Of a stretch of DNA of 11,127 nucleotides, positions 1 to 6,550 are shown piece by piece. The notes under the pieces are model-generated. The model ran no database searches. It was not told the origin of the DNA and worked only from the letters and a program-made list of their open reading frames with translations. This DNA is from VRUB01 sp046758085 (GTDB lineage: Bacteria; Pseudomonadota; Gammaproteobacteria; Acidiferrobacterales; SPGG2). Location: positions 1 through 11,127 of the forward strand of contig JBHHZP010000122.1 of the NCBI GenBank assembly GCA_046758085.1, given 5' to 3'. A program made the position numbers and the translations under genes. Every line of letters begins with the position of its first letter. Position 1 is the stretch's first letter.

Positions 1-1225
1 GCGATACCAGCGAACTCACATCGATCTCGCCAACGGCTTGCCGGAGCCTGACTGCGTTCGCGGGCGAGGCGGTTACACGTTCAAGATCGTTGAACCACTG
101 CATTTGTTCCATGGTGGCGCCCGGTATGAAGCGTGAAGTGAAAATCTGCCGAAAGGCTGGATTCTCCTGCCCCCATCCCTGCCTGATCAGAGTCTGAAGC
201 GCTTGCTCCCGCTCGATCAGCTCCTGAGAGCCGCGTTTTAGCACCCCCTTGACAAACCCGCCATAGAGGACCAAATGCGTGACTCGTCCAGGATGACGCA
301 CCGCATAGGCGACCGAGACTGGGCATCCTTGCGAGATCCCCAGAAGCGCAAAGCGCTCCAGACCGACCGCATCAACCACCGTCTCGAGATCACGCACGAA
401 GGCCTCAAAGGAAATGTCGTCCACATCCCAATCGGACAGGCCATTGCCGCGCTCATCGTAGCGCACCAGCAAGTGATCCTTCGCAAGCTCCCTCGGAACG
501 TGACGCCACACGGGGCTTTGCCAATCGTATTCGAGATGGTTCAACCAGTTCGCCGCTTTGACGAGCGGTGGTCCTTCGCCAACCGTGGCGTACGCGATAC
601 GCACACCATCGGACGCCGTGCAAAACCGGATCTCCTGCTCCAAGGACGGTTCGCGCTCGGTGCCGGCGGGTTGGGGCGGGGTGGGTAGCGCCACACCGGG
701 CTTGAGGCACGCGCGATAGGCGTGGACGGATTCTTCGATATTCTTGACCTGCTGTGCGCCCATAGACTCGTAATCAAGCGCCAACTTCTTGCCGATGGCT
801 GTTCGAACCGACTCCGAGATGCAGATACCACCGGGTTCAGCAAGGCTCTCTAGGCGGGCGGCCACGTTCACCCCATCGCCATAGATGTCGCCGCGATCCT
901 CGATCACATCACCGAGGTTCACGCCGATGCGAAACTGGACGCGCCGCTCGTCCGGCAAGTCCTGATTACGAGTCTTAAGTTCCTTCTGAATCGCCACTGC
1001 CGAGGACAGTGCATCTACTACGGCATCGAATCTGGCGAGTACCGCATCCCCGGCGTAGTGCATCACCTGCCCGCGGTGGTCCTCTACTGTCCTGGAGATG
1101 AGATCGAGATACGCGCTAAGGGTACGGTGGGTAGCGTCCTCATCCTCGCCGGTCAGGCGGCTGTAGCCGGCGACATCGGCGTAGAGGATGGCGGCGAGTT
1201 TGCGCTCTAGCGGCTCGGTGGCCAT
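1..1225 (-). CDS. Class III adenylate/guanylate cyclase fused to an alpha/beta hydrolase (C-terminus outside the window)
   Basis: Translated from the ATG at 1225, the frame stays open for 408 codons to the left edge, so the C-terminus is missing. Residues 1-165 are a class III nucleotide cyclase catalytic domain. Metal-binding Asp17 lies in ILYADVAGYSR, Asp60 in HYAGDAVLARF, and the transition-state pair Asn120/Arg124 in GDGVNVAARLE. Many adenylate cyclases carry Lys where His56 sits, so nucleotide preference is uncertain. After a Pro-rich linker (about 175-190), residues 195-408 form an alpha/beta hydrolase. Its nucleophile elbow is GISQG (Ser298); the acid and His should lie beyond the edge. 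Such cyclase-hydrolase fusions are known in proteobacteria, and the hydrolase may be a sensor or an enzyme. No membrane segment is visible, so a cytoplasmic protein is likely. An AAGGA Shine-Dalgarno at 1235-1239 supports the start. The gene appears to be monocistronic. Confidence 0.93.
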   Translation of the reverse strand, partial: MATEPLERKLAAILYADVAGYSRLTGEDEDATHRTLSAYLDLISRTVEDHRGQVMHYAGDAVLARFDAVVDALSSAVAIQKELKTRNQDLPDERRVQFRIGVNLGDVIEDRGDIYGDGVNVAARLESLAEPGGICISESVRTAIGKKLALDYESMGAQQVKNIEESVHAYRACLKPGVALPTPPQPAGTEREPSLEQEIRFCTASDGVRIAYATVGEGPPLVKAANWLNHLEYDWQSPVWRHVPRELAKDHLLVRYDERGNGLSDWDVDDISFEAFVRDLETVVDAVGLERFALLGISQGCPVSVAYAVRHPGRVTHLVLYGGFVKGVLKRGSQELIEREQALQTLIRQGWGQENPAFRQIFTSRFIPGATMEQMQWFNDLERVTASPANAVRLRQAVGEIDVSSLVS

Positions 1226-1353
1226 CGGGAAGATTCCTTGGTCCGTCTGCCTGCAGGATAATAATGGTACTCCTTTAGGCACATTTTCGTCACAGCCGAG
1301 GGCACATTCGGGACACAATCAAGCCTCATTTACTGATTCGGGAGAGAGTGAAC

Positions 1354-1410
1354 TGGACTGTTGAGCCTGTAGAAAAAGTCCAAAATTCGAGACTAGTCAA
1401 GAAATTTCTT
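1354..1410. repeat. Short inverted repeat and palindrome in the intergenic gap
   Basis: The gap between the cyclase start and the decayed fragment contains TGGACT (1354-1359) facing AGTCCA (1377-1382). The intervening text resembles the GTTGA...AAAAAGTCC ends of several insertion sequences. A perfect 12-bp palindrome, AAGAAATTTCTT, follows at 1399-1410. These may be a residual insertion-sequence end or an operator; no target duplication or transposase accompanies them. Nothing else is recognisable in 1240-1470. Confidence 0.3.
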
Positions 1411-1470
1411 TATATTTAGATCGTAAGCCTCTGCTCTATTCCTGTCTAGGCAAGGTGTTAGAGCGCAACC

Positions 1471-1766
1471 ATGAACGACACACTACAAAGTAATGTCTTC
1501 AAGGGCATCAATCGTCAGATTCGGAAGCCTAGGAAACCGGAACGGTACCCTTTACGGACATCCAAGACTCAACAAGGTACTGGGACAGGCACGGCGACAC
1601 CCAAGGCCGGCTCATGCTCGACCAATAACACCGGCTGGTATTTCCGGTCATTACCCGGTTTCATGGAAAGGTCCTTAAGACTATCGGCGATGGAGTGATC
1701 ACATCATTCAAGGTGCCTGACGACGCCGTCAGGGCGGCCATTGGCATCCAGCAACGACCTGCCTGA
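1471..1766 (+). pseudogene. Broken fragment of a second class III nucleotide cyclase
   Basis: In the frame whose codons start at positions divisible by three, the text reads TVPFTDIQDSTRYWDRHGD from about 1545. An in-frame TAA follows at 1626-1628, then HRLVFPVITRFHGKVLKTIGDGVITSF and a segment ending AAIGIQQR, with a stop at 1764-1766. This is the N-terminal half of a class III cyclase domain: FTDI carries the first metal Asp and KTIGDG the second, with the adenine-site Lys present. The ATG at 1471 opens a different frame (MNDTLQSNVFKG...) that could be the original N-terminus, joined through a frameshift near 1535. The Asn/Arg catalytic half is absent. It is on the opposite strand from the intact cyclase and differs from it in sequence, so it is not a simple duplicate. 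It is non-functional as a cyclase. Confidence 0.8.
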
Positions 1767-1780
1767 ACAGACCTAAGGCG

Positions 1781-1946
1781 CATCGTTCTACTGTCGGTAT
1801 CGACGTTTCCCAAGCACAGCTCGACATCGCCCTTGCACCCCGCACTGGAGCGCTTCGCAGACACCAACGATGAGGCGAGCATCGCGCGCATGGTCAACCG
1901 CTTAAAGGCCGTGCAACCCTGTTCTCCTCAAAGCGCCGAAGGCTAG
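1781..1946 (+). mobile_element. N-terminal remnant of an IS110-family transposase
   Basis: From 1793 the frame reads VGIDVSQAQLDIALAP, which matches the start of IS110-family (DEDD) transposases; the Asp in GIDVS is the first catalytic acid. Around 1846 the reading shifts to the frame starting at 1848, giving ERFADTNDEASIARMVNRL and then KAVQP, again typical of the family. Homology ends near 1919, and a TAG follows at 1944-1946. About 45 codons remain of a protein normally more than 300 residues long, with no RNase H-like core or C-terminal Ser domain, so it is dead. It directly follows the cyclase fragment and ends at the stop codon of the opposite-strand hydrolase gene, marking an old insertion and deletion. 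Confidence 0.8.
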
Positions 1947-2899
1947 GCCCGTGATGGGCCATCTCGCACTTCGATCGGCATCAGCCCACTAGTAACTAGA
2001 TACTTGAAGATCCGCTCAGCCAGTTTGCCGCGGTCCATTGCGCGGGTGAAGGCATGATCCACGTCTGGGAGTATTTCAAAAGTGTAGCTTGTATCGAAGT
2101 CTAACCTTTCGGCCGCGGCTTTCATCGCATCAACCCATCGCTTTCCTCGTTCCAGTCGATTCCTTCCTTGCTGCTGATTCAGCCGCTTGGACACCCTCAA
2201 ACCGGGGTCACGTTCGATATCGAATTCTCCCACGAACACATGCACTGGAACCTCCAAAAATTTCTTCGGCTCGAACTGTAGCGCCGGGAACTTCGAGGTC
2301 CACCGAATTCCATATGGATAGTACCGGGTCGGATCGGGGAACGTGTACCAGCCGGCAGCGGCAATGACCGCAGCCATCACGCGTCCAGGGTGGGCCATCG
2401 CGTAGCGATGCGCGAACTGACCGCCGCCCGAGTACCCGAACAAATAGATTCGATCCGTGCGTGCGCCTGCCAATCGCGCGACGTCGTCTAGGATTCGATC
2501 AAGTGCAAGATCGGCTCGCAGCTTCCGTCTCCCGCGTCCCAAGCGCTGGTAGTACCCATACCAGTGCTCGGAAAACCATGGCGCAACAATTACGGTACCA
2601 TAGCGGTCTGCTAGCGTGCTAAGTCTCGCCACATGTTCTCGGGCATTGCGCGAGATACCATGCATGCTTACTAGGACCGGAGCGCCTGCCGTGTCACTGC
2701 TTTTGGGCAAGTATAGAAAATATTGATGCCCAGAATTTGGTCTCAAGGAGCGCCAGATCACAGTGCCTTTTGGCAGCGCGGGGCGATCCAGCCCCGTAGC
2801 GACGGTGGTATTCAGCGCAGACTGGAAACTCATGAGCGTAACAGCGATGGGCATAAGGAACGCATGGACGAACCTAGACTCACGACGCCATGACCTCAA
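1943..2899 (-). CDS. Exported alpha/beta hydrolase of the PHB-depolymerase/esterase type
   Basis: This is a serine hydrolase of 318 residues. The nucleophile elbow is GYSGG (Ser157), the likely acid is Asp227 in VGEFD, the His is His282 in DVDHAF, and the MHG at 79-81 fits the oxyanion side. The layout resembles the LpqC/polyhydroxybutyrate depolymerase-like esterases; the substrate is unknown. The N-terminus has basic residues (RSWRRESR) and then a hydrophobic run to about residue 35, consistent with a signal peptide or anchor and a periplasmic or secreted enzyme. The first start is a TTG at 2899, inside the end of the hydroxylase gene, giving a 20-bp overlap. An ATG at 2854 (codon 16) is the alternative, but it would lose the basic n-region. 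Neither has a clear Shine-Dalgarno. It is the last gene of the operon. A GGCCC/GGGCC hairpin at 1946-1960 lies beside the stop but lacks a T-run. Confidence 0.85.
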   Translation of the reverse strand: MRSWRRESRFVHAFLMPIAVTLMSFQSALNTTVATGLDRPALPKGTVIWRSLRPNSGHQYFLYLPKSSDTAGAPVLVSMHGISRNAREHVARLSTLADRYGTVIVAPWFSEHWYGYYQRLGRGRRKLRADLALDRILDDVARLAGARTDRIYLFGYSGGGQFAHRYAMAHPGRVMAAVIAAAGWYTFPDPTRYYPYGIRWTSKFPALQFEPKKFLEVPVHVFVGEFDIERDPGLRVSKRLNQQQGRNRLERGKRWVDAMKAAAERLDFDTSYTFEILPDVDHAFTRAMDRGKLAERIFKYLVTSGLMPIEVRDGPSRA

Positions 2900-3476
2900 C
2901 GCGTCGAGAGCCGGCGTCGTCTGTCGCTCGATCTACTGCCGCAGGTAGCAAATCAAAGATCAGGTGAATGCGATCTTCGTCTGAATCGTTATAAGCGCTA
3001 TGGACTTGCTTGTTGTCGAACCACCAAAGCTCACCTTCCTTCATTCTGACCGCTTCGTCGCCGCTTTTTAGGTAACTTCCGTTAGCGCTACGCAAGACCA
3101 GATGGTAGCGGTCACGGAGCCTATAATACTCGCCGCGGTCGATGTGGGGATAAACACGACAGCCCGGGCCAAGCTTGACCAGTTTCGCCCGTCCAAGCTC
3201 GGCGTTGCGCTCGGCTGCAAAGGTGGTAATGAACCCAATGGCCTCGGTAAAGCTACGGGATGTCGTGGTGAAACGACTTTCATGCACATTCCGTCGCTTT
3301 CCGTCTCCTATTTCGGATTTAACCAAACCACGAAGTGGAATTGAGTGACTTTCGCGTTGGACTTCAATCTTGCTCTGCCGACCGGTATTCATGCTCCATG
3401 GGTCTGGGTACCGTTGGATTTCATCCAGTAGCCAGCGTACATCGACATGATTCTTGATCAGTTTAAAGTATTTCAT
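2880..3476 (-). CDS. Aspartyl/asparaginyl beta-hydroxylase-family 2OG-Fe(II) oxygenase
   Basis: This 198-residue protein has the full motif set of the aspartyl/asparaginyl beta-hydroxylase family. The iron ligands are His111-x-Asp113 in VYPHIDRGEYY and His159 in VHSAYN; Arg169 in DRIHLIFDL would bind 2-oxoglutarate. RYHLVLRS (123-130) and GELWWFDN (148-155) are also characteristic. Members hydroxylate Asp or Asn side chains, amino-acid-derived small molecules, or lipid A acyl chains (LpxO). This short soluble form has no membrane anchor and is probably cytoplasmic. The start ATG is supported by GAGG seven bases upstream and follows the 46-residue ORF by 9 bp. The 3' end overlaps the hydrolase gene by 20 bp if the TTG start is used. 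The target is not evident; the preceding small ORF and whatever the ABC protein handles are candidates by position only. Confidence 0.9.
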   Translation of the reverse strand: MKYFKLIKNHVDVRWLLDEIQRYPDPWSMNTGRQSKIEVQRESHSIPLRGLVKSEIGDGKRRNVHESRFTTTSRSFTEAIGFITTFAAERNAELGRAKLVKLGPGCRVYPHIDRGEYYRLRDRYHLVLRSANGSYLKSGDEAVRMKEGELWWFDNKQVHSAYNDSDEDRIHLIFDLLPAAVDRATDDAGSRRVEVMAS

Positions 3477-3485
3477 CGCTAAGCC

Positions 3486-3626
3486 TCATCTTTGGCGATG
3501 TCGCTTGTCGCTTACTTGTTTCGCGTCCGGCGCGTGCCCACGCTGAACGACCGCCTCAAGCTCCCAACCTGATCCGCGCATTAAGACTGCCTGGTTCAGG
3601 GACAAGATCCGGTCTGTTGCATTCAC
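3486..3626 (-). CDS. 46-residue ORF of unknown function coupled to the ABC gene
   Basis: A GTG start at 3626-3624 overlaps the TGA of the ABC gene (GTGA), and the frame runs 46 codons to a TGA at 3488-3486. The product starts NATDRILSLNQAVLMRG, continues with GWELEAVVQRGH, and ends with a basic tail rich in Lys, Arg and His. I do not recognise it. It has no Cys, signal peptide or membrane segment. It fills almost all of the space between the ABC and hydroxylase genes, and the hydroxylase starts 9 bp later, so translation could pass through all three. It could be a peptide substrate, a small accessory protein, or the remnant of a larger gene. Asp5, Asn11, Asp34 and Asp40 would be possible hydroxylation sites if it were the substrate, which is speculation. 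The weak point is the GTG start without a clear Shine-Dalgarno. Confidence 0.5.
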   Translation of the reverse strand: MNATDRILSLNQAVLMRGSGWELEAVVQRGHAPDAKQVSDKRHRQR

Positions 3627-5371
3627 TTCAGGACTCTCAAGCCAAACTCGTTTGCAACAGTGCGGCTCTGATACGGTGGTATTGTCTCGGTGACCTGCCC
3701 GTTGTCCAGATGCCAGATGCGGTCGGTCTTGAATACTGCCTGGTCCACGGGCGCCGTCATCAATACCGTGGCTTGGCCCATGGCCAGCACCCGCCGCAAC
3801 GCCGCTTGTGCTTGCACATCGACAAAAAAAGTCGGATCGTCGATCAACAGCAGCCGAGGTCTGACCACGATGGCGCGGGCGAGCGTGATGCACGCGCGCA
3901 CGCCTTCCGGCAAGTTCTGGCCTTTTTCCTGGACCTGGCTATCGAGTCCCTGTGGCAACAGGCTGCTGGTTGCGTCCAATCCACACAAATCTGCTGCACG
4001 GGCAACGCTGTCCGCGTCCTCGGCGCCAGAACCGTAAGCGACGTTGCTGGCCACGGTACCGCGCAGTAGCGGCATCTTAGGCGAGACCAACTGCACCACG
4101 CGATGGTTTGAGGCAAGTGAAAGGTCTCGCAATCGCTGACCATCCAGCAGCACCTGACCACAATCGGGATCGAGCAGGCGCGCTGCCAGGGCCATAAGCG
4201 TGGACTTTCCCGATCCGGTGGGGCCCGTTACCAAGACACGCTCCCCTGGGTTAGCGGTCACCGAAACACGCTTGAGCACATCTGCCACGCCGATGTTTCT
4301 GAAGGTAATCGAAAGCGGTCCGTCACCGGTTAAGGCAACCGCATTCTTGGCTTGTCGAAGGCGCGGGTAAGAGAGAACCTCAGTCAACCGCCGGTGCGCC
4401 TCTTCGAAGGACAATCGAAAGTCCCACGCCTGTGCCACATTCCGCAGTGACGATGTAATCATGCCCAACAGCATCAAGATCGCGACCAGTTCACCCCCGG
4501 CAAGCTCCCTCGTGATAGCTAGCAAAAAGATCGTGGCAATAGAAAGTGGAAGCGCCGCATCTGGCAGCGAACGCAGCATACTGGCAATCCGCACGCGTCG
4601 TACCATGGCCCTAGCCAACCGCCGGCTCTGTGCCCGCAACCGCTGACATTCTCGTTGGATCTTGCCGAAATGCGCCACGCTTTGAGACGCAAACATTTTC
4701 TCGCCCAAGTTGCCGGCAAGTTCCCCTCGGCGGCGCCGGGTTTCCTGCACACGGGCTCGCAGCGCCGATGTCCAGAGCAACCCGCTGCCGATGCAAAGGG
4801 TCACCAGTCCCGCCGCCGCCGCCGCTGCCATGAGGTTGAAATAGGTCAGCGCGGCCAGCGACCCTGTCACTGCAACACCCGCCACCGCCATGCGCGCCAC
4901 GCCGATGCTCACCCAGTTCTTGAGCGCATTCAGGTCGGTGATCATACGGGTCATGGTGAGACCGAACCGGGGAGGATTGTCCGAACGCAATGGTGCAGCG
5001 GCAATCCGTTGAAACAATTGCAGCCGAACCTTCATGACATAGTCCTGCCCCAGCCGTTCCGAATCGGTGCGCTCGAGGACCTGCAGTCCCAGCACCGTGA
5101 AGCCCGCCAGCAGCAGGCCACCGACGATTTCCAGCGACACTCCGGCGGTCAACGCGGCAGTCGAATCGGCGGCGGTGAACGCCTGGCGCATCAGCCAGGC
5201 GATCACGAAGGCCACCACTGCCTGGCCGAGACCATTGAGCAATAGTCTTATCACCAACCCCTTGCGCGGTCCGCCGAATACGCGGGGCAGGGCCATGGAG
5301 CGCCCCCGGCGTTTGCCAGCACCGCTGCGCGGTGCAATAGTCGCAAAGATCGACAGTTTGAACCTGCTCAT
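3623..5371 (-). CDS. ABC exporter-type half-transporter with a degenerate nucleotide-binding domain
   Basis: This 582-residue protein fuses a membrane domain with an ATP-binding domain, the usual type IV (exporter) half-transporter plan. Hydrophobic segments lie at about 40-63, 72-98, 158-177, 179-203, 273-290 and 293-310. The ATP-binding domain starts near 353. Walker A (GPTGSGKST, 383-391) is intact. Other motifs deviate: the Q-loop glutamine position is Pro431 (VSPKMPLLRGTV), the LSGGQ signature is LPEGV (487-491), the Walker B catalytic Glu is Asp512 (LLLIDDPT), and the switch His is Pro541 (TAPVD). The A-loop aromatic is also not evident. ATP binding is plausible, but hydrolysis may be slow or absent unless the protein pairs with another subunit; none is encoded nearby. 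The ATG at 5371 overlaps the upstream gene's stop by four bases (ATGA). The substrate is unknown. Confidence 0.92.
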   Translation of the reverse strand: MSRFKLSIFATIAPRSGAGKRRGRSMALPRVFGGPRKGLVIRLLLNGLGQAVVAFVIAWLMRQAFTAADSTAALTAGVSLEIVGGLLLAGFTVLGLQVLERTDSERLGQDYVMKVRLQLFQRIAAAPLRSDNPPRFGLTMTRMITDLNALKNWVSIGVARMAVAGVAVTGSLAALTYFNLMAAAAAAGLVTLCIGSGLLWTSALRARVQETRRRRGELAGNLGEKMFASQSVAHFGKIQRECQRLRAQSRRLARAMVRRVRIASMLRSLPDAALPLSIATIFLLAITRELAGGELVAILMLLGMITSSLRNVAQAWDFRLSFEEAHRRLTEVLSYPRLRQAKNAVALTGDGPLSITFRNIGVADVLKRVSVTANPGERVLVTGPTGSGKSTLMALAARLLDPDCGQVLLDGQRLRDLSLASNHRVVQLVSPKMPLLRGTVASNVAYGSGAEDADSVARAADLCGLDATSSLLPQGLDSQVQEKGQNLPEGVRACITLARAIVVRPRLLLIDDPTFFVDVQAQAALRRVLAMGQATVLMTAPVDQAVFKTDRIWHLDNGQVTETIPPYQSRTVANEFGLRVLK

Positions 5372-6501
5372 CGTACAGCCTTGGGGATCGGAGTTGAGCT
5401 TTTTAATTGCTCGAGCAACTGGGTCGCGATATTCGGATCAGAGAGGTGCTTGACTGCAAGTACTGGCACGCCGGTTGCCTGCTCCGCTTCGCGGGATGCA
5501 AGGGGTGAGGCAGTCAGAGTGCCGCTGAGGCCCAGGACGTTCAGCCGCCGTTGCCGGAGCCAGGCTGAACCGGCGCTGGCGGCCATGGCATCGCCCGCCG
5601 CAAACAAGACACCGTCGACATTGCTGCGAAATACTAGGGATGACAGTAGCCCTGCGGTTTCTCGTTGTAACAAACCGTCAGCCACTTCCAGCAAAATCAC
5701 ATCTACGTCAGCGTTAGCGAGATGGCCGGTGAGCGTCGTCAAAATGCCCTCGATAGCGTCTTGCGACGCGCGGAAAGTGGAAGAAAAACCGGCATCGATG
5801 AAGTCCGCTACCGGGTTGGCCCCCGCATCTTTCATCGCCCACAGATCGCCGCCACCGCCTGTGCCGGTGATCTTGGCGGCGCCCACATCGCATCCTGCGC
5901 GTCTAAAGCCTTTGGTCAAGCAGGCCAATGTTGTGGTCTTACCGGCATTCATCGACGTGCCTACGACCGCCACGGTGACCGGCCGTGCGTGCGGCTGCGT
6001 AACTTTCGGCAAAGACCAGTCCGCCAGGTTAATGCGCCGACCGTGTGCGTTGGCCAACAGCCCACACGGGGAAATTTGCGTTGCCGGTTTCTTGCTCTCG
6101 TGCCGGGAAAGTACCTGGCCGGCGATGCCGCCAGCCGCAACCAGTTCGCACGGGCCTAGATCGGGTGGCACCAGGGCCTCGAACTGATCCGGCGCATAAC
6201 GGTGACCGTAACACACTATAATTTCGTCACCTTTATAGAGCGGCGCGCGGCGCCCAGTACGCAATTCGAGCCGCGTCTGCTGGCGGATCTCCTCGATACG
6301 TGCCAACACCAGATCCCCGGCCTCAGGCTTGAGGTCGCCGTCTAATAAAGTCGTTGCTTCAGTCAACGAGATGCGCCGCGTCGTGTAAGCAGCCTTGGCC
6401 AGCGGCAGACGATTGGCATCGATTGGCTGTAACCGAGCAGTCGCTTTTTCGTGGCTATGAAGTTCACATGCATTAATGCGGTGGCCTACTGCTTCTGTCA
6501 T
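5368..6501 (-). CDS. DUF1611-like P-loop NTPase-fold protein
   Basis: This 377-residue soluble protein has a roughly 170-residue N-terminal domain (containing GDLVLARIEEI and VAAGGIAGQVLSRHES) and a C-terminal P-loop domain. Walker A is GTSMNAGKT (181-189) and the Walker B-like strand is VDVILLEVADG (266-276). KITGTGGGGDLW (210-221) and ADFIDAGFSST are further conserved-looking blocks. The fold is of the SIMIBI type, like dethiobiotin synthetase, MobB and DUF1611 proteins. DUF1611 members studied elsewhere act on amino acids (D-glutamate N-acetyltransferase DgcN), but this does not prove the same reaction here. The ATG at 6501 follows GGGAG six bases away. Its stop overlaps the ABC start (ATGA), which implies joint expression and a shared task, such as activating or modifying the transported compound. 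The exact substrate and reaction are unknown. Confidence 0.8.
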   Translation of the reverse strand: MTEAVGHRINACELHSHEKATARLQPIDANRLPLAKAAYTTRRISLTEATTLLDGDLKPEAGDLVLARIEEIRQQTRLELRTGRRAPLYKGDEIIVCYGHRYAPDQFEALVPPDLGPCELVAAGGIAGQVLSRHESKKPATQISPCGLLANAHGRRINLADWSLPKVTQPHARPVTVAVVGTSMNAGKTTTLACLTKGFRRAGCDVGAAKITGTGGGGDLWAMKDAGANPVADFIDAGFSSTFRASQDAIEGILTTLTGHLANADVDVILLEVADGLLQRETAGLLSSLVFRSNVDGVLFAAGDAMAASAGSAWLRQRRLNVLGLSGTLTASPLASREAEQATGVPVLAVKHLSDPNIATQLLEQLKSSTPIPKAVR

Positions 6502-6550
6502 GGTTGGCTCCCATCAACGGTATGCCGGAACGAAGTCAAACCGACAAAGA

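Noticed and set aside
275..843. Long open frames on both strands inside the cyclase-hydrolase region
   Set aside because: The frame from ATG 1225 gives continuous cyclase and hydrolase motifs with no stop to the edge; the others are shadows with unnatural composition.
1946..1960. GGCCC/GGGCC hairpin as the operon terminator
   Set aside because: No T-run follows on the minus strand, and it lies within the last hydrolase codons.
3617..5245. Plus-strand open frames of 115-196 codons opposite the ABC gene
   Set aside because: They are antisense to a clear ABC transporter, lack Shine-Dalgarno sites, and have His/Arg/Pro-rich composition typical of shadows.
5381..6187. A 268-codon plus-strand frame opposite the P-loop gene
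   Set aside because: The minus strand carries the Walker A and the conserved family blocks; the plus frame is low-complexity Ser/Ala/Pro and shows no motif.
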